Shown here piece by piece: positions 33,739 through 42,265 of a DNA stretch of 64,000 nt. The DNA is from Arenicella xantha. GTDB taxonomy: Bacteria > Pseudomonadota > Gammaproteobacteria > Arenicellales > Arenicellaceae. Numbering within the stretch: the stretch's first letter is position 1; the number at the start of each line of letters is the position of its first letter. A model generated the notes under the pieces. That model had not been told where the DNA came from. It worked only from the letters and a program-made list of their open reading frames with translations, and did not search any database. The stretch is from positions 124,001 through 188,000 of the forward strand of contig NZ_QNRT01000005.1 in assembly GCF_003315245.1 (NCBI RefSeq). Reading direction: 5' to 3'. Both the position numbers and the translations under genes were made by a program.

Positions 33739-34140
33739 ATGTTTATGACTCAATACGAACCGCCTCTAAAAATACCAGCTATACTTAAGTTCGCTATAGT
33801 TCTTGCTGGCGTTATTCTTGCGGTATCACCACTATTTTTAAGCAATGAGCAGGGTGTTCTAGTTATTCACGGATTGAATTTCAATCAAGAACATTTGGGC
33901 TGGTTACGGTATCTTGCAATAAGCTCGTTTTTTCTAATCGGTATTAGCCTTCTATTAATTTATGAGAACATTCGATTTAGCATATCCTTGTTCGCAATAT
34001 CGATATTCATTCCAACGCTTGTCTCTACGTTACATTCTGATTTTCACTTTGCCACTAACTGGCCGAGCGTTTTAATAGGTTTATCGATTTCATTAGTGAT
34101 CATCATCTACGAATTTCGTAGGCTCAAAAAAAATGTATAA
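33739..34140 (+). CDS. Cassette gene: small integral membrane protein
   Basis: From the ATG directly after the R' site the protein has 133 residues and four hydrophobic segments (about 12-33, 52-76, 78-92, 108-126), with a basic C-terminus (RRLKKNV). A frame extends upstream to 33652 but would cross the attC palindrome, so I use 33739. I do not recognise the family. The stop overlaps the next R'' site. Confidence 0.65.
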   Translation: MFMTQYEPPLKIPAILKFAIVLAGVILAVSPLFLSNEQGVLVIHGLNFNQEHLGWLRYLAISSFFLIGISLLLIYENIRFSISLFAISIFIPTLVSTLHSDFHFATNWPSVLIGLSISLVIIIYEFRRLKKNV

Positions 34141-34224
34141 CAAGTTTCCAAAGTTCACTCCGCCAGCAAGCTGGCTCCGCGGGACACCGCATACGACGCG
34201 GTGCCCCTTGGCAAGGCGTTATGT
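34135..34224 (+). repeat. attC site 2
   Basis: R'' GTATAAC (34135-34141) and R' GTTATGT (34218-34224), 90 bp. Inside are the hairpins GCCAGCAAGCTGGC and CACCGC/GCGGTG. The site follows the cassette 2 stop codon directly. Confidence 0.8.
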
Positions 34225-34270
34225 TGCGATTTGGTATAGCGGGTCGTTTATATTTTAGAGGTAGGAAAAA

Positions 34271-34948
34271 ATGGATATTACGCAAATTTTTACTATTGTT
34301 TTTATTATCGCTTTAATTCTATTTGCGATATTTATAAGGGCTCCATTTGGGAAAAAGGAAAAAAAGCGCACGGAGGAATTTGTTCAAATAGCCAGTGACT
34401 TACAGATGTCGTTCTCCAACAAAGTTGACAGGTCATTTCGAAATCGACTTAAGCCCTTTAAGCGATTTAGAATAAGTCAGCATCGAGGATATAAAAACAT
34501 ATTGCATGAAAACACAAATGATGTGCAAATGGTATTTTTCGAATGCTACAACCAAAATAGAACAGGAGGTTCTCATGTTTCAGGTCGAAACGTAATGGAG
34601 GGTATTTTTTATTTTAGCTCCTCTTCTCTAAAGATACCTAGCTTCACCCTTCATGAGGCGGAAGAATTGCAACAAGTATTTTTGGGTGCTTTTGGGGTCA
34701 AGGATATAAATTTTGAAAACCATCCTGTTTTCTCAAAAAAATATTTACTGACCAGTGACAATGAAACAGCCGTAAGAAGACTATTTAGTGATGAATTAGT
34801 CAGTTTCTTGGAGAAGCTGAATGGTATTAATATTGAAGGTTGCGACAATCAGCTGATTGTTTACCGCCCGACTATTCGAATAGAAACAAGTAAATTCAAG
34901 CAGCTCAAGCAAGAAGCCGTTCAGATATTCGAGCAATTTTGCGAGTAA
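34271..34948 (+). CDS. Cassette gene: membrane-anchored protein of unknown function
   Basis: The 225-residue protein has one N-terminal membrane segment (about 6-24) followed by a basic stretch (KKEKKR) and a soluble domain predicted to lie in the cytoplasm. The soluble part contains ECYNQNRTGGSHVSGRNVMEG and LTSDNETAVRRLFSDELVSFL, a pattern I have no family name for. AGAGGTAGGA upstream supports the start. It is the only gene of cassette 3. The codon use is AT-rich compared with nrdAB. Confidence 0.7.
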   Translation: MDITQIFTIVFIIALILFAIFIRAPFGKKEKKRTEEFVQIASDLQMSFSNKVDRSFRNRLKPFKRFRISQHRGYKNILHENTNDVQMVFFECYNQNRTGGSHVSGRNVMEGIFYFSSSSLKIPSFTLHEAEELQQVFLGAFGVKDINFENHPVFSKKYLLTSDNETAVRRLFSDELVSFLEKLNGINIEGCDNQLIVYRPTIRIETSKFKQLKQEAVQIFEQFCE

Positions 34949-35001
34949 ATATTGCGAAGGCATATCTACAGTTTAGAAAGCCCCACTCGACGGCCGTTAA
35001 T

Positions 35002-35071
35002 GCATAACAAAACCATCAATTTGACCACCTACGCTACGCTTCAGGCGGAAAATTATTGAGAGGCGTTAGGC
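35002..35071 (+). repeat. attC site 3
   Basis: R'' GCATAAC (35002-35008) and R' GTTAGGC (35065-35071), 70 bp, with pairing inner arms (CAATTT... and ...AAATTATTG; CCT/AGG). It lies 54 bp after the cassette 3 gene. Confidence 0.8.
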
Positions 35072-35075
35072 ACAT

Positions 35076-35600
35076 ATGAAGTATTTCAAAATTTTTCTGA
35101 ATATCATTATCGGAATGATTGTTATGGCATCTGGTATCGTTGCGTTGTTTTCGACGCTAGCGATATTTGAGAACGTGACAACAAGCATTAGAGAATCTTT
35201 AGTGAGTTCCGCAGTGTTAGCCGTCTCACTAAGTTTGGCTTATTGTTTAAACAAGCCAAAGCAAGGCCAAGTCCTAAAAGCGTTTTACAACACTAAATGG
35301 TGGGTAGGCCTATCTTGCTTTCTTGTAGTTTTGGTGGGGCTTGCATCTTTGATGTATGTATCAAATCAGGAAATTTTAAGCTTGCCCGTTCTTCCCTCGA
35401 AAGGTAGTGGTCATATTACTCTTGGCGAGCTTATTGTCATTGTCCTGTTACTCATCAGCTTGGGGTTTGTTGGCAGAACGTTATGGCGGTGCCCTAAATG
35501 CGGTAAGAAACTGCCTTTTTTAACAGATGGCAAAACTTCAAAAGTTGGCTTTGGCATCAAAGAGTGTCCTAGCTGTAAAGTCAGAGTCACGTGTGCTTAA
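35076..35600 (+). CDS. Cassette gene: membrane protein with C-terminal zinc ribbon
   Basis: The 174-residue protein has four membrane segments (about 8-30, 43-58, 78-95, 117-135). A cytoplasmic zinc-ribbon-like tail has two CxxC pairs, C139/C142 (CPKCGKK) and C164/C167 (CPSCKVR). The start lies 5 bp after the R' site. The function is unknown. A degraded second copy of the same gene is at 45350-45597 in another cassette, so the cassette has been duplicated within the array or acquired twice. Confidence 0.75.
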   Translation: MKYFKIFLNIIIGMIVMASGIVALFSTLAIFENVTTSIRESLVSSAVLAVSLSLAYCLNKPKQGQVLKAFYNTKWWVGLSCFLVVLVGLASLMYVSNQEILSLPVLPSKGSGHITLGELIVIVLLLISLGFVGRTLWRCPKCGKKLPFLTDGKTSKVGFGIKECPSCKVRVTCA

Positions 35601-35675
35601 CAAGCTTAAAGACTTACATTCACTTCGTTCATTCGGACGCGCAAAAAACGCGCGCTCGTTTTAAGGGCGTAACAT
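35595..35675 (+). repeat. attC site 4 (degenerate R')
   Basis: R'' GCTTAAC (35595-35601) overlaps the stop codon. The palindrome is of the ACTTACATTCACTTCGTTCATTCGG type. R' reads GTAACAT (35669-35675) where GTTAxxx is expected. It is closely related to the sites at 41505 and 42174. Confidence 0.7.
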
Positions 35676-35697
35676 TCCAAACCATGAAAGGGAAACT

Positions 35698-36939
35698 ATG
35701 AAGATTTCTTTAATACCTGCTTTATTATTGCTGGTTGTTTTATCCAGTTATTCAAATGATGATGCTTTTGATTCTAAGCTGGCCTGGAATGAGATGGTAT
35801 CAACTCTTCAATCTGATTATGCCTACTTAGATAAAGTTGAGCATGATTTTAAAAATTTGACTGATCTTTTTTATGTTAAAGCGTTAGCCACAAAGTCACC
35901 AAAAGAGTTTGTCGATGTAAGCCAGTCGTTTTTACGAAACTTTCAAGATCCTCACTTGAATATTAGTCCGCTAGATCCTGACGATTATATTGTTTATCCA
36001 ACAGGCTCAGATATCTATGCTGAGATTAAAGGCGAAGAAATATACATTATTGATGTTAAAGCTAACTCTTCAGCATATGAACAAGGTATTCGTTCAGGGA
36101 TGATTGTTAAAAGCATCGATGGTTTAGCATTTCAAACGACTATTGAAGCAGTAACAGGATTGTCAGCAGATAATTTGTCAAAAGAGCAACAAGCTTATGC
36201 TATTAACATTGCTCTTGGCGGTAAACGATACCAAAGTCGTACTTTGACTGTTTCAACGGATAATGGGGTGAAAACTTATAATTTAGATCCAAGTTACGAT
36301 AGGATTAATAAATTTAAGAATGGGCCAAAAGTTACGCATAGGGAGATCAACGGCATTGGTTATATTCGTTTTAATAACGCACTTGGTGACGATGATAGTG
36401 TAACGGAATTTAGAAGTGCTATCAAAACACTGGAACAAACCAAAGGACTAATTATTGATTTGCGAAATACGCCTAGTGGAGGGAATACGGGCGTAGCAGA
36501 ACCGATCCTTGGCCACTTTACTAAAACAGAAAGGCCATACCAACTTTATAAAACTCAACAGTCAGGTCAGCATTATTCTGATGCTTCATTTCAAAAAGCG
36601 ATAGCATTTCCTCAGGCGCCATTTATAGATAAACCTTTTGTTGTATTAGCAGGTCGCTGGACAGGCAGTATGGGCGAAGGCATGACAATTGGACTTGATG
36701 CTCTTGGGGCTAAAGCTATTTTAGGTGCGCCTATGGCTGATTTATTAGGTGGTATAAAACAAATTCAACTTATAGAAAGTAACGCTACTTTATCGCTAGG
36801 CTTTGAGCGTTTGTATCATATAGATGGTCGCTTTAGAGAAGACTTTGAGCCAACTATTTTTATCAAAAGTGCCGATACTGACGAAAAAGGTGGTGATATA
36901 ACGTTGTTGAAGGCTTTGGAAGTTTTGATTGATAATTGA
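35698..36939 (+). CDS. Cassette gene: S41-family peptidase (C-terminal processing type)
   Basis: The 413-residue protein has a signal peptide (MKISLIPALLLLVVLSSYS), a PDZ-like region (about 105-145, ANSSAYEQGIRSGMIVKSID) and an S41 core (IGYIRFNN, LIIDLRNTPSGGNTG at 252-266). The likely nucleophile is S324 in GRWTGSMGEGM. S41 enzymes are tail-specific proteases; this one is probably periplasmic or outer-membrane-facing. It is unusually large for an integron cassette gene and AT-rich. The start is preceded by GAAAGGGAAAC. Confidence 0.85.
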   Translation: MKISLIPALLLLVVLSSYSNDDAFDSKLAWNEMVSTLQSDYAYLDKVEHDFKNLTDLFYVKALATKSPKEFVDVSQSFLRNFQDPHLNISPLDPDDYIVYPTGSDIYAEIKGEEIYIIDVKANSSAYEQGIRSGMIVKSIDGLAFQTTIEAVTGLSADNLSKEQQAYAINIALGGKRYQSRTLTVSTDNGVKTYNLDPSYDRINKFKNGPKVTHREINGIGYIRFNNALGDDDSVTEFRSAIKTLEQTKGLIIDLRNTPSGGNTGVAEPILGHFTKTERPYQLYKTQQSGQHYSDASFQKAIAFPQAPFIDKPFVVLAGRWTGSMGEGMTIGLDALGAKAILGAPMADLLGGIKQIQLIESNATLSLGFERLYHIDGRFREDFEPTIFIKSADTDEKGGDITLLKALEVLIDN

Positions 36940-37040
36940 ATGTAACAAGCCATTCAAGTAGGACTTTTAACAGTTGGTTAGGTTCCGCTGCGCTTCACAT
37001 TTTAACCAACAATTAGAAGCCTCTTAATGGGGCGTTATAC
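36940..37040 (+). repeat. attC site 5
   Basis: R'' ATGTAAC (36940-36946) and R' GTTATAC (37034-37040), 101 bp. The strong inner stem is TTGGTTA/TAACCAA around a GC-rich loop. Confidence 0.82.
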
Positions 37041-37056
37041 GGCAAATGGAGTCTCG

Positions 37057-37788
37057 ATGAATCCGATAGTATTAGTGACAGGTGGCAGTCGAGGGATAGG
37101 TGCTGCAACCTCTAAATATTTAGCGAAGCAAAATTATGCTGTTTGCGTTAATTATATTTCTAATAAAATTGAGGCCACTAAGGTTGTTTCGGACATTGAA
37201 AAAAATGGTGGCAGAGCAATCGCTGTACAAGCGGATGTTTCAAAAGAAGACGATGTAATTCGTTTATTTAATACTATTGATAATTCTTTAGGTCAGATTA
37301 CCCACTTAGTCAATAACGCAGGCATATTGTTGCCGCAAATACGAGTGTCAGAAATGACAGCAGAAAGAATTAATAAAGTGCTAACGACCAATGTCACAAG
37401 TTATTTTTTGTGTTCTCGCGAAGCAATAAATAGAATGAAAAGTGGTGGTTCAATTGTTAATGTATCTTCGGCTGCATCAAGGTTGGGCTCTGCAGGCGAA
37501 TATGTTGATTATGCCTCATCAAAAGGTGCTATCGATACATTAACAATCGGGTTGTCACTTGAGGTTGCTAGTCAAAATATACGTGTAAACTGTGTACGCC
37601 CAGGCTTTATTTATACTGAAATGCATGGCGATGGAGGAGAACCCGATAGAGTTGAGCGGGTTAAACCGTTGATCCCTTTACAGCGAGGTGGTACACCTGA
37701 TGAAGTTGCTTCTTCTATTGCATTTCTTCTATCAAATGAAGCCTCATTTATTACAGGTACATTTGTTGATATAGCTGGTGGTAAATAG
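37057..37788 (+). CDS. Cassette gene: short-chain dehydrogenase/reductase
   Basis: The 243-residue SDR has TGGSRGIG (8-15), NNAG, a serine in NVSSAAS, the catalytic YASSK motif and the RPGFIYTEMHG segment, ending SFITGTFVDIAGGK as in FabG-like enzymes. The ATG at 37057 is preferred over 37027 because the latter lies inside attC site 5, while GGAG lies 7 bases before 37057. The substrate is unknown. No attC follows it directly. Confidence 0.85.
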   Translation: MNPIVLVTGGSRGIGAATSKYLAKQNYAVCVNYISNKIEATKVVSDIEKNGGRAIAVQADVSKEDDVIRLFNTIDNSLGQITHLVNNAGILLPQIRVSEMTAERINKVLTTNVTSYFLCSREAINRMKSGGSIVNVSSAASRLGSAGEYVDYASSKGAIDTLTIGLSLEVASQNIRVNCVRPGFIYTEMHGDGGEPDRVERVKPLIPLQRGGTPDEVASSIAFLLSNEASFITGTFVDIAGGK

Positions 37789-38007
37789 CCAATGTGGCGG
37801 GGAACAAATCAAGCTTTCTTCCTGATCCATATAATTGGAAAACATATGGCGACATGAAACTAAACTGAACCCATAATTCGTCGCCTTTCTCCAATTTTGA
37901 ACTTTATGTAAACAAATACGAATTTGATGTCATTCCGCTAAAGGCTCTCTGAGGACATGATTAGCACCACGTAAACAATACGTTAAAATCCCACTAGGAG
38001 AGCCATT
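37789..38007. other. Intergenic region with no recognisable attC site
   Basis: About 220 bp separate the SDR and NmrA-like genes. No R''/R' pair or palindrome of attC type was found, in contrast to the junctions before it. AGGAGAG at 37997-38003 is the Shine-Dalgarno sequence of the next gene. This is a possible left border of an inserted block. Confidence 0.45.
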
Positions 38008-38835
38008 ATGAATAATCAATCAAGCCCCATTGTCATCATCGGTAAAAATGCAAAAACTGGTGTTCGTGTCAACAAACGACTAATAGAGCTTGGCTTCGAA
38101 ACTCGCCCAGTCTCCCGCAGCACCTCGACCTGCTTTGATTGGGAAAATCGAACAACCTGGCCTGCTGCGTTACAAGGAGCAAAGTCAGCATACGTGACTT
38201 ATCAACCCGATCTTGCTGTACCCAATGCAGAGAGTGATATCCGCGCTTTTGTCGAAGTGGCGAAAGCCGAAGGAGTTGAGCATATTGTCTTGCTTTCAGG
38301 GCGTGGTGAAGACGGAGCACAAAGAGCAGAGCAAGTTCTTATCAACAGTGGCCTTGAATGGAATGTGGTTCGCGCCTCCTGGTTTGCACAAAACTTTAGC
38401 GAAAGCTTCATGGCAGAAGGTATTTTGAACGGCCACTTAATATTACCTGCTGGAAACACACCGGAGCCCTTCATCGACACTGATGAAATTGCAGAAGTAG
38501 CCGTGGCCACTCTGGTTGATCCAAGCAAGCGCAACCGCTTGTATGAAGTGACAGGCCCTGAGTTGCTGACCTTTCAAGATTGTGTTGATGAGATTTCCAA
38601 GCAGCTCAACAAAGAGATTAAGTTTACGTCGGTCAGTATTGATGACTACTTAAACATCCTCAAAGAGCAAAACGTACCAGAAGATTACCAGTGGCTCCTT
38701 AATGAACTTTTCACTGTTGTCTTTGACGGACGTAACTCAAGCCTTGCATATGGTGTCGAGGAGGCCACTGGCGCCAAACCCACAAGATTCTCAGACTATG
38801 TCACCAAAACCATCAAAGGTGGTTACTGGGGATAG
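38008..38835 (+). CDS. NmrA-like NAD(P)-binding protein
   Basis: The 275-residue protein has an atypical SDR fold of the NmrA/TMR type: IVIIGKNAKTGVRVNKRLIE (N-terminal Rossmann segment), HIVLLSGRGEDGAQRAEQVL, WNVVRASWFAQNFSESF and a C-terminal EVTGPELLTFQDCVDEIS. Members sense or use NAD(P)H, often as reductases. AGGAGAG supports the start. It converges with the AraC gene at 38922. The base composition is higher in GC than the flanking cassettes and it has no attC of its own. Confidence 0.85.
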   Translation: MNNQSSPIVIIGKNAKTGVRVNKRLIELGFETRPVSRSTSTCFDWENRTTWPAALQGAKSAYVTYQPDLAVPNAESDIRAFVEVAKAEGVEHIVLLSGRGEDGAQRAEQVLINSGLEWNVVRASWFAQNFSESFMAEGILNGHLILPAGNTPEPFIDTDEIAEVAVATLVDPSKRNRLYEVTGPELLTFQDCVDEISKQLNKEIKFTSVSIDDYLNILKEQNVPEDYQWLLNELFTVVFDGRNSSLAYGVEEATGAKPTRFSDYVTKTIKGGYWG

Positions 38836-38921
38836 GGCATTCATGCAGGTTGATTCAACCATCAAAACTGTGCAGCCCGACACTACATCGGGTTGCCACT
38901 CATCCCCTCAAGAAAACAATG

Positions 38922-39890
38922 TTACCCGGATTTCTTAGTATAAGATGGCGATACTCCGTACTTACTCTTGTATGCACGACTGAACGCAGCTTCAGACTGA
39001 TATCCAACATCGAGTGCAATATTGAGGACATGCTCATTGCCATGCAACAACCGCTCTCGCGCTAACGATAAGCGCCAATGTGTAATGTACTTCTTAGGCG
39101 TCTGGCCCACTATTTTCTTAAAATAGTCAATAAAGCTCGTTCGAGACATACCAGATAACTCAGCTAAAGACTCAATATCTATATGCGCAGATGGGTCTCC
39201 ATGTATTTTTTTCATCGCACGAGAGAGGCGCTTATCTGTATGTGCCAATAGCCAACTCTGCTGCTCATCAGATATCTCATTAATCCAAGTACGGATACAC
39301 TGAAGGATTAATACATCCGCTAACTTCGAGACGATAAGTCCTGCGCCATAATCCTCATTTTCGGTTTCTCTGTGTATAGATTGCACCACACTTTCGATGG
39401 TTTGGTGTGCAAGGGATTGTGACGGAACAAAGATATAATCCGGCATTGATTGAATGATGGACGTCGTGACCTCGTTATCAAACAATACCGTGCCACACAA
39501 AGTCGTCGTCAACTCACCTTCACCAGTCGTAGTTAAACGCTCATAGTGTTCGGTTATTTTTTCGATCTCATTGTCAAACAGGTCACTGGCTGGTGTGTTA
39601 TTCACGTCAACGATGTCATGACCAGTACCTCGTGGTAGCAAAATAAAGTCACCTGGCCCCAGCTTTACGCGTGCCTCATACACTGAGACGAACGCTTCTC
39701 CTTCGAGAACTAAGTGAAACATAGTGCTAGATGGGATAGAAGGGATCTTCACACCCCAAGGTTGCTTCATCGTCGAGTAAGTATAAAAAACGCTACTCAT
39801 TTTAAGCTGACTGAGCGGAGAGCTGACTTCCTCATGCTGACGCCTGTTTTGTTCAAACTTCGCCATTGCTTGTGTTCTTTTATCGTCCAT
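38922..39890 (-). CDS. AraC-family regulator with N-terminal cupin domain
   Basis: The 322-residue protein has a cupin sensor domain (TMFHLVLEGEAFVSVYEAR; LGPGDFILLPRGTGHDIVD) and a C-terminal AraC domain (HIDIESLAELSGMSRTSFID and LNIALDVGYQSEAAFSRAYK, ending YGVSPSYTKK). It is the main minus-strand regulator inside the array. It is divergent from the DUF4345-like/flavodoxin gene pair, with an inverted repeat in the shared promoter, and is their probable regulator. A minus-strand gene with its own promoter is unusual for a simple cassette. Confidence 0.88.
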   Translation of the reverse strand: MDDKRTQAMAKFEQNRRQHEEVSSPLSQLKMSSVFYTYSTMKQPWGVKIPSIPSSTMFHLVLEGEAFVSVYEARVKLGPGDFILLPRGTGHDIVDVNNTPASDLFDNEIEKITEHYERLTTTGEGELTTTLCGTVLFDNEVTTSIIQSMPDYIFVPSQSLAHQTIESVVQSIHRETENEDYGAGLIVSKLADVLILQCIRTWINEISDEQQSWLLAHTDKRLSRAMKKIHGDPSAHIDIESLAELSGMSRTSFIDYFKKIVGQTPKKYITHWRLSLARERLLHGNEHVLNIALDVGYQSEAAFSRAYKSKYGVSPSYTKKSG

Positions 39891-39929
39891 AAATATGTAC
39901 TTCCTGCAAACGTTCAGCGACTTTCTGTC

Positions 39930-39949
39930 AATTAAATCATCGTTTAATT
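39930..39949. promoter_or_regulatory. Inverted repeat between AraC regulator and DUF4345-like gene
   Basis: AATTAAA (39930-39936) and TTTAATT (39943-39949) form a perfect 7-bp inverted repeat with a 6-bp spacer. It lies 39 bp from the AraC start and 93 bp from the divergent gene. It is a candidate operator; AraC proteins more often use direct repeats, so this is tentative. Confidence 0.35.
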
Positions 39950-40042
39950 AGGTCTAATAAACAACGTTCGCTGCCTGCCGCAGTTTGTGGCTCTATGTCA
40001 GTTAATCCAATTATGTCATGAAATCTAGAAGGAAATAGCACA

Positions 40043-40438
40043 ATGATTGAATCTATGTTTGAGCGTATTATTTTAGGGGCGGCTGGGGTTACGGCCTTTA
40101 CTATCGGCGGGTTTATTGCGCTAGAGCCACATACTTTTTACTTAAGCTATGACATTCTGCTCGCTGATGACCCTAGCCTACTCAGTGAGCTACGAGGACC
40201 GGGGGCAAACCTCGCTGTATTAGGAGCATTAATGCTAGCAGGCCTCTTCTATAATCCCTTATCTAAGGCATCTATCATTGTCGCAAAAATCGTTTTTTTC
40301 GCCTTTCCTGCAGGTAGAGTGATAGGGATATTTGTGGATGGTGTGCCATCTGGGGCTATCTTGGCAGCGCTAGCTATAGAAATTGCTATCGCGGTTTTAC
40401 TCGTCGTGGCCTTTAGAAAGACGAAAGCGTTCACATAA
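40043..40438 (+). CDS. Small membrane protein, DUF4345-like
   Basis: The 131-residue protein has four hydrophobic segments (about 8-26, 54-70, 77-96, 104-124). The pattern EPHTFYLSYDI and LRGPGANLAVLGALMLAG resembles the DUF4345 family. Its function is unknown. AAGGAA precedes the start. It is probably cotranscribed with the flavodoxin-like gene 66 bp downstream and controlled by the divergent AraC protein. Confidence 0.7.
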   Translation: MIESMFERIILGAAGVTAFTIGGFIALEPHTFYLSYDILLADDPSLLSELRGPGANLAVLGALMLAGLFYNPLSKASIIVAKIVFFAFPAGRVIGIFVDGVPSGAILAALAIEIAIAVLLVVAFRKTKAFT

Positions 40439-40504
40439 CGTGTTTAGCTAATTCGATATCAGCCAATATCAAATAGTCAGTTACTCATCTACAGGGCTAA
40501 TGTA

Positions 40505-41041
40505 ATGAAATTTAAGAAAGTACTCATAGTGTACGACTCAGGATTTGGCTCAACAGAAGACATCACACGCGTACTGGCAACAGAGCTCTCTCGCTTAGGT
40601 GTGGAGGTAGAGTTCCAGAGTGCAGAAAGTGCGCGCGCGCCGCTAGATGGCGAAGCGGTGATTGTGGGGAGTCCCATCCGTTATGACAGATGGTTACCTA
40701 CCGCCAGACAATACGTGACTCGCCATCAAAAGATACTATCAAAGATACCTGTCGCTTATTTCTATACTTGTCTTTCTCTTGTGCAAGGAACATCAAATCC
40801 AATAGATGATAAACAAGTCTACGATGACGCTCTTCTTAGCATGAACACCCAAGTTAAACCGATTATGGTTGCAAGTTTTCCTGGCACATTAAAACTAGAG
40901 GTAATGCCTTGGTACTATCGCTTCCCCCTCAAGTGGATTGCGAAAAGTAAAGGCGTGAGTGAAGGAGATTATAGAGATTGGGCAATGATTAAAAGCTGGG
41001 CTCACCACTTTTTCGACTACCCCATCGGCTCAGTGAAATGA
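40505..41041 (+). CDS. Flavodoxin-domain protein (HemG-like)
   Basis: The 178-residue protein has a flavodoxin fold: VLIVYDSGFGSTEDITRVLA with the phosphate-binding T/S cluster, EAVIVGSPIRYDRWLPTARQ and VAYFYTCLSLVQGT. The arrangement resembles menaquinone-dependent protoporphyrinogen oxidase HemG and related FMN proteins, with an extended C-terminus (PWYYRFPLKWIAKSKG). It probably accepts or donates electrons via FMN. The substrate is unknown. It is the second gene of the AraC-linked pair. Confidence 0.83.
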   Translation: MKFKKVLIVYDSGFGSTEDITRVLATELSRLGVEVEFQSAESARAPLDGEAVIVGSPIRYDRWLPTARQYVTRHQKILSKIPVAYFYTCLSLVQGTSNPIDDKQVYDDALLSMNTQVKPIMVASFPGTLKLEVMPWYYRFPLKWIAKSKGVSEGDYRDWAMIKSWAHHFFDYPIGSVK

Positions 41042-41504
41042 CATGCTCTAGGCGTATTCCATCTCTTTGTAAGTATATGTTATTAACAAAAATGCGAATA
41101 AAGACGATGAGCGACTTAGGAGAATCGGTACAGCACCATTACTCCCTTTCGCTCATTATTGTCGACGCTAAAAAATTTACCGCTGGGAAGAACCCCGATG
41201 TCGAGTTGGGATTGAGAAGTATCGATACCGATATTGATTTCAGGTTGGTTCATGGCTTAAGCTACCTCATGCTAGTTATACGGGCTTGGGTGCTGCGCAC
41301 CGCAACCCACCAGGGTCACATCCCTTAAGACTATTCGAAGTTTTGCGAAAGAGAACTGCAGCGCTCTTACTTGTGTTACCGGTATCAGTAATGGAACCGA
41401 ATCAAAAACGAGCGACCACAGTTGGCCTTCGGTTGTTGCCGAAGGTGGGTCTCAATTTACCCGTTTGGAGAAACGTTTAACAGGATGAAAAACGATCAAA
41501 TTCA
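41042..41504. other. Stretch without a confident gene
   Basis: A 96-codon open frame (41038-41328) overlaps the flavodoxin stop, has no ribosome binding site and no recognised family, so I do not call it. A lone R'-like GTTATAC lies at 41275-41281, followed by the small hairpin GGTGCTGCGCACC. A CCTTCGG/CCGAAGG stem is at 41426-41445. GTTTAAC at 41475-41481 resembles an R''. This looks like the worn right edge of the inserted block. Confidence 0.45.
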
Positions 41505-41585
41505 ATCATACAAGTTTAAAAACTATCACTCACTGCGTTCATTCGGACGCGCGGAAGCCCCGCGCCCGTTTTAAGGGCGTTATAT
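41505..41585 (+). repeat. attC site 6 (degenerate R'')
   Basis: The palindrome ends in R' GTTATAT (41579-41585) and shares ACTCACTGCGTTCATTCGG and CGTTTTAAGGGCGTT with attC 4. The R'' position reads ATCATAC (41505-41511), that is CATAAC with one A lost. Confidence 0.72.
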
Positions 41586-41621
41586 TTCGGCCGACTAACG
41601 TGCAACAAAAAGTGAATTGGA

Positions 41622-42041
41622 ATGATTGAAGTAATTCTTGCAGCAAATGCAATATGGTTTGGGTTGGGCTTTCACCTGTTTGCCTTCCGCCGAACAATCT
41701 TTGCGAAAATTATGGTGCCAAAGGAGCATCGAGAAACTCCAGTTTTCGAAACCTTGGCCGCGACGGGACCGTTTTTAGGCGGATTTAATTTTGCTTTCTG
41801 CGTTCTAAGCCTAATTTTATTGTTCAATTTATCTTTGTTTCCGGAAGAAGAACAAAGAATTATGCTCTTTGCTGTTATCGCTATAGTGCATGGATCGCAA
41901 TTTGTGGCAAACGTTCCGATAGCATTAGAAAATAGAAAAGGCAAAGGAGTGTGGCAGATAAAAGGGCTAATGCGATTTATCTTCATTACGGATTTCACGC
42001 TGATGGTTGCAAATTCGGTAGTTGCGGTGATCTATGCATAG
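41622..42041 (+). CDS. Cassette gene: small integral membrane protein
   Basis: The 139-residue protein has about four membrane segments (2-22, 46-70, 78-98, 115-138). The loop sequences ETPVFETLAATGPFLGGFN and ANVPIALENRKGKGVWQ do not match a family I know. It starts 36 bp after attC 6 and ends 6 bp before an R'' site. GGAATG-type spacing before the ATG is weak. Confidence 0.65.
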   Translation: MIEVILAANAIWFGLGFHLFAFRRTIFAKIMVPKEHRETPVFETLAATGPFLGGFNFAFCVLSLILLFNLSLFPEEEQRIMLFAVIAIVHGSQFVANVPIALENRKGKGVWQIKGLMRFIFITDFTLMVANSVVAVIYA

Positions 42042-42047
42042 TGAAAA

Positions 42048-42173
42048 ATATAACAAGCAAAAAGGCAGGCGGATGCTACGCACCGTTGTTTTGGCATCAG
42101 TATCAAATTAGGCCAGATAAAAAAGGTAATATAATTGCGCACCACACTGCTGAATTAGTTTGCACATGAAAAA
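42048..42173 (+). repeat. Partial attC remnant
   Basis: ATATAAC (42048-42054) is a good R'' site followed by AAGCAAAAAGGCAGGCGGATG, but no R' GTT site follows within attC distance. The sequence up to 42173 carries no gene. It looks like the 5' half of an attC whose 3' half was lost when the next site arrived. Confidence 0.45.
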
Positions 42174-42253
42174 CATTAAAAGCTCAAAAACTTACATTCA
42201 CTACGTTCATTCGGGCGCGCAGAAAACGCGCGCCCGTTTTAACGGCGTTAGGC
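42174..42253 (+). repeat. attC site 7 (degenerate R'')
   Basis: R' GTTAGGC (42247-42253) closes a palindrome of the ACTTACATTCACTACGTTCATTCGG type, with GGGCGCGC/GCGCGCCC inner arms. The R'' position reads CATTAAA (42174-42180), AAC having become AAA. Confidence 0.75.
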
Positions 42254-42265
42254 CAAAAGGAAATC

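Noticed and set aside
41038-41328. 96-codon open frame after the flavodoxin gene
   Set aside because: It overlaps the flavodoxin stop, has no ribosome binding site, no recognised family and contains an R'-like core, so it is more likely recombination debris.
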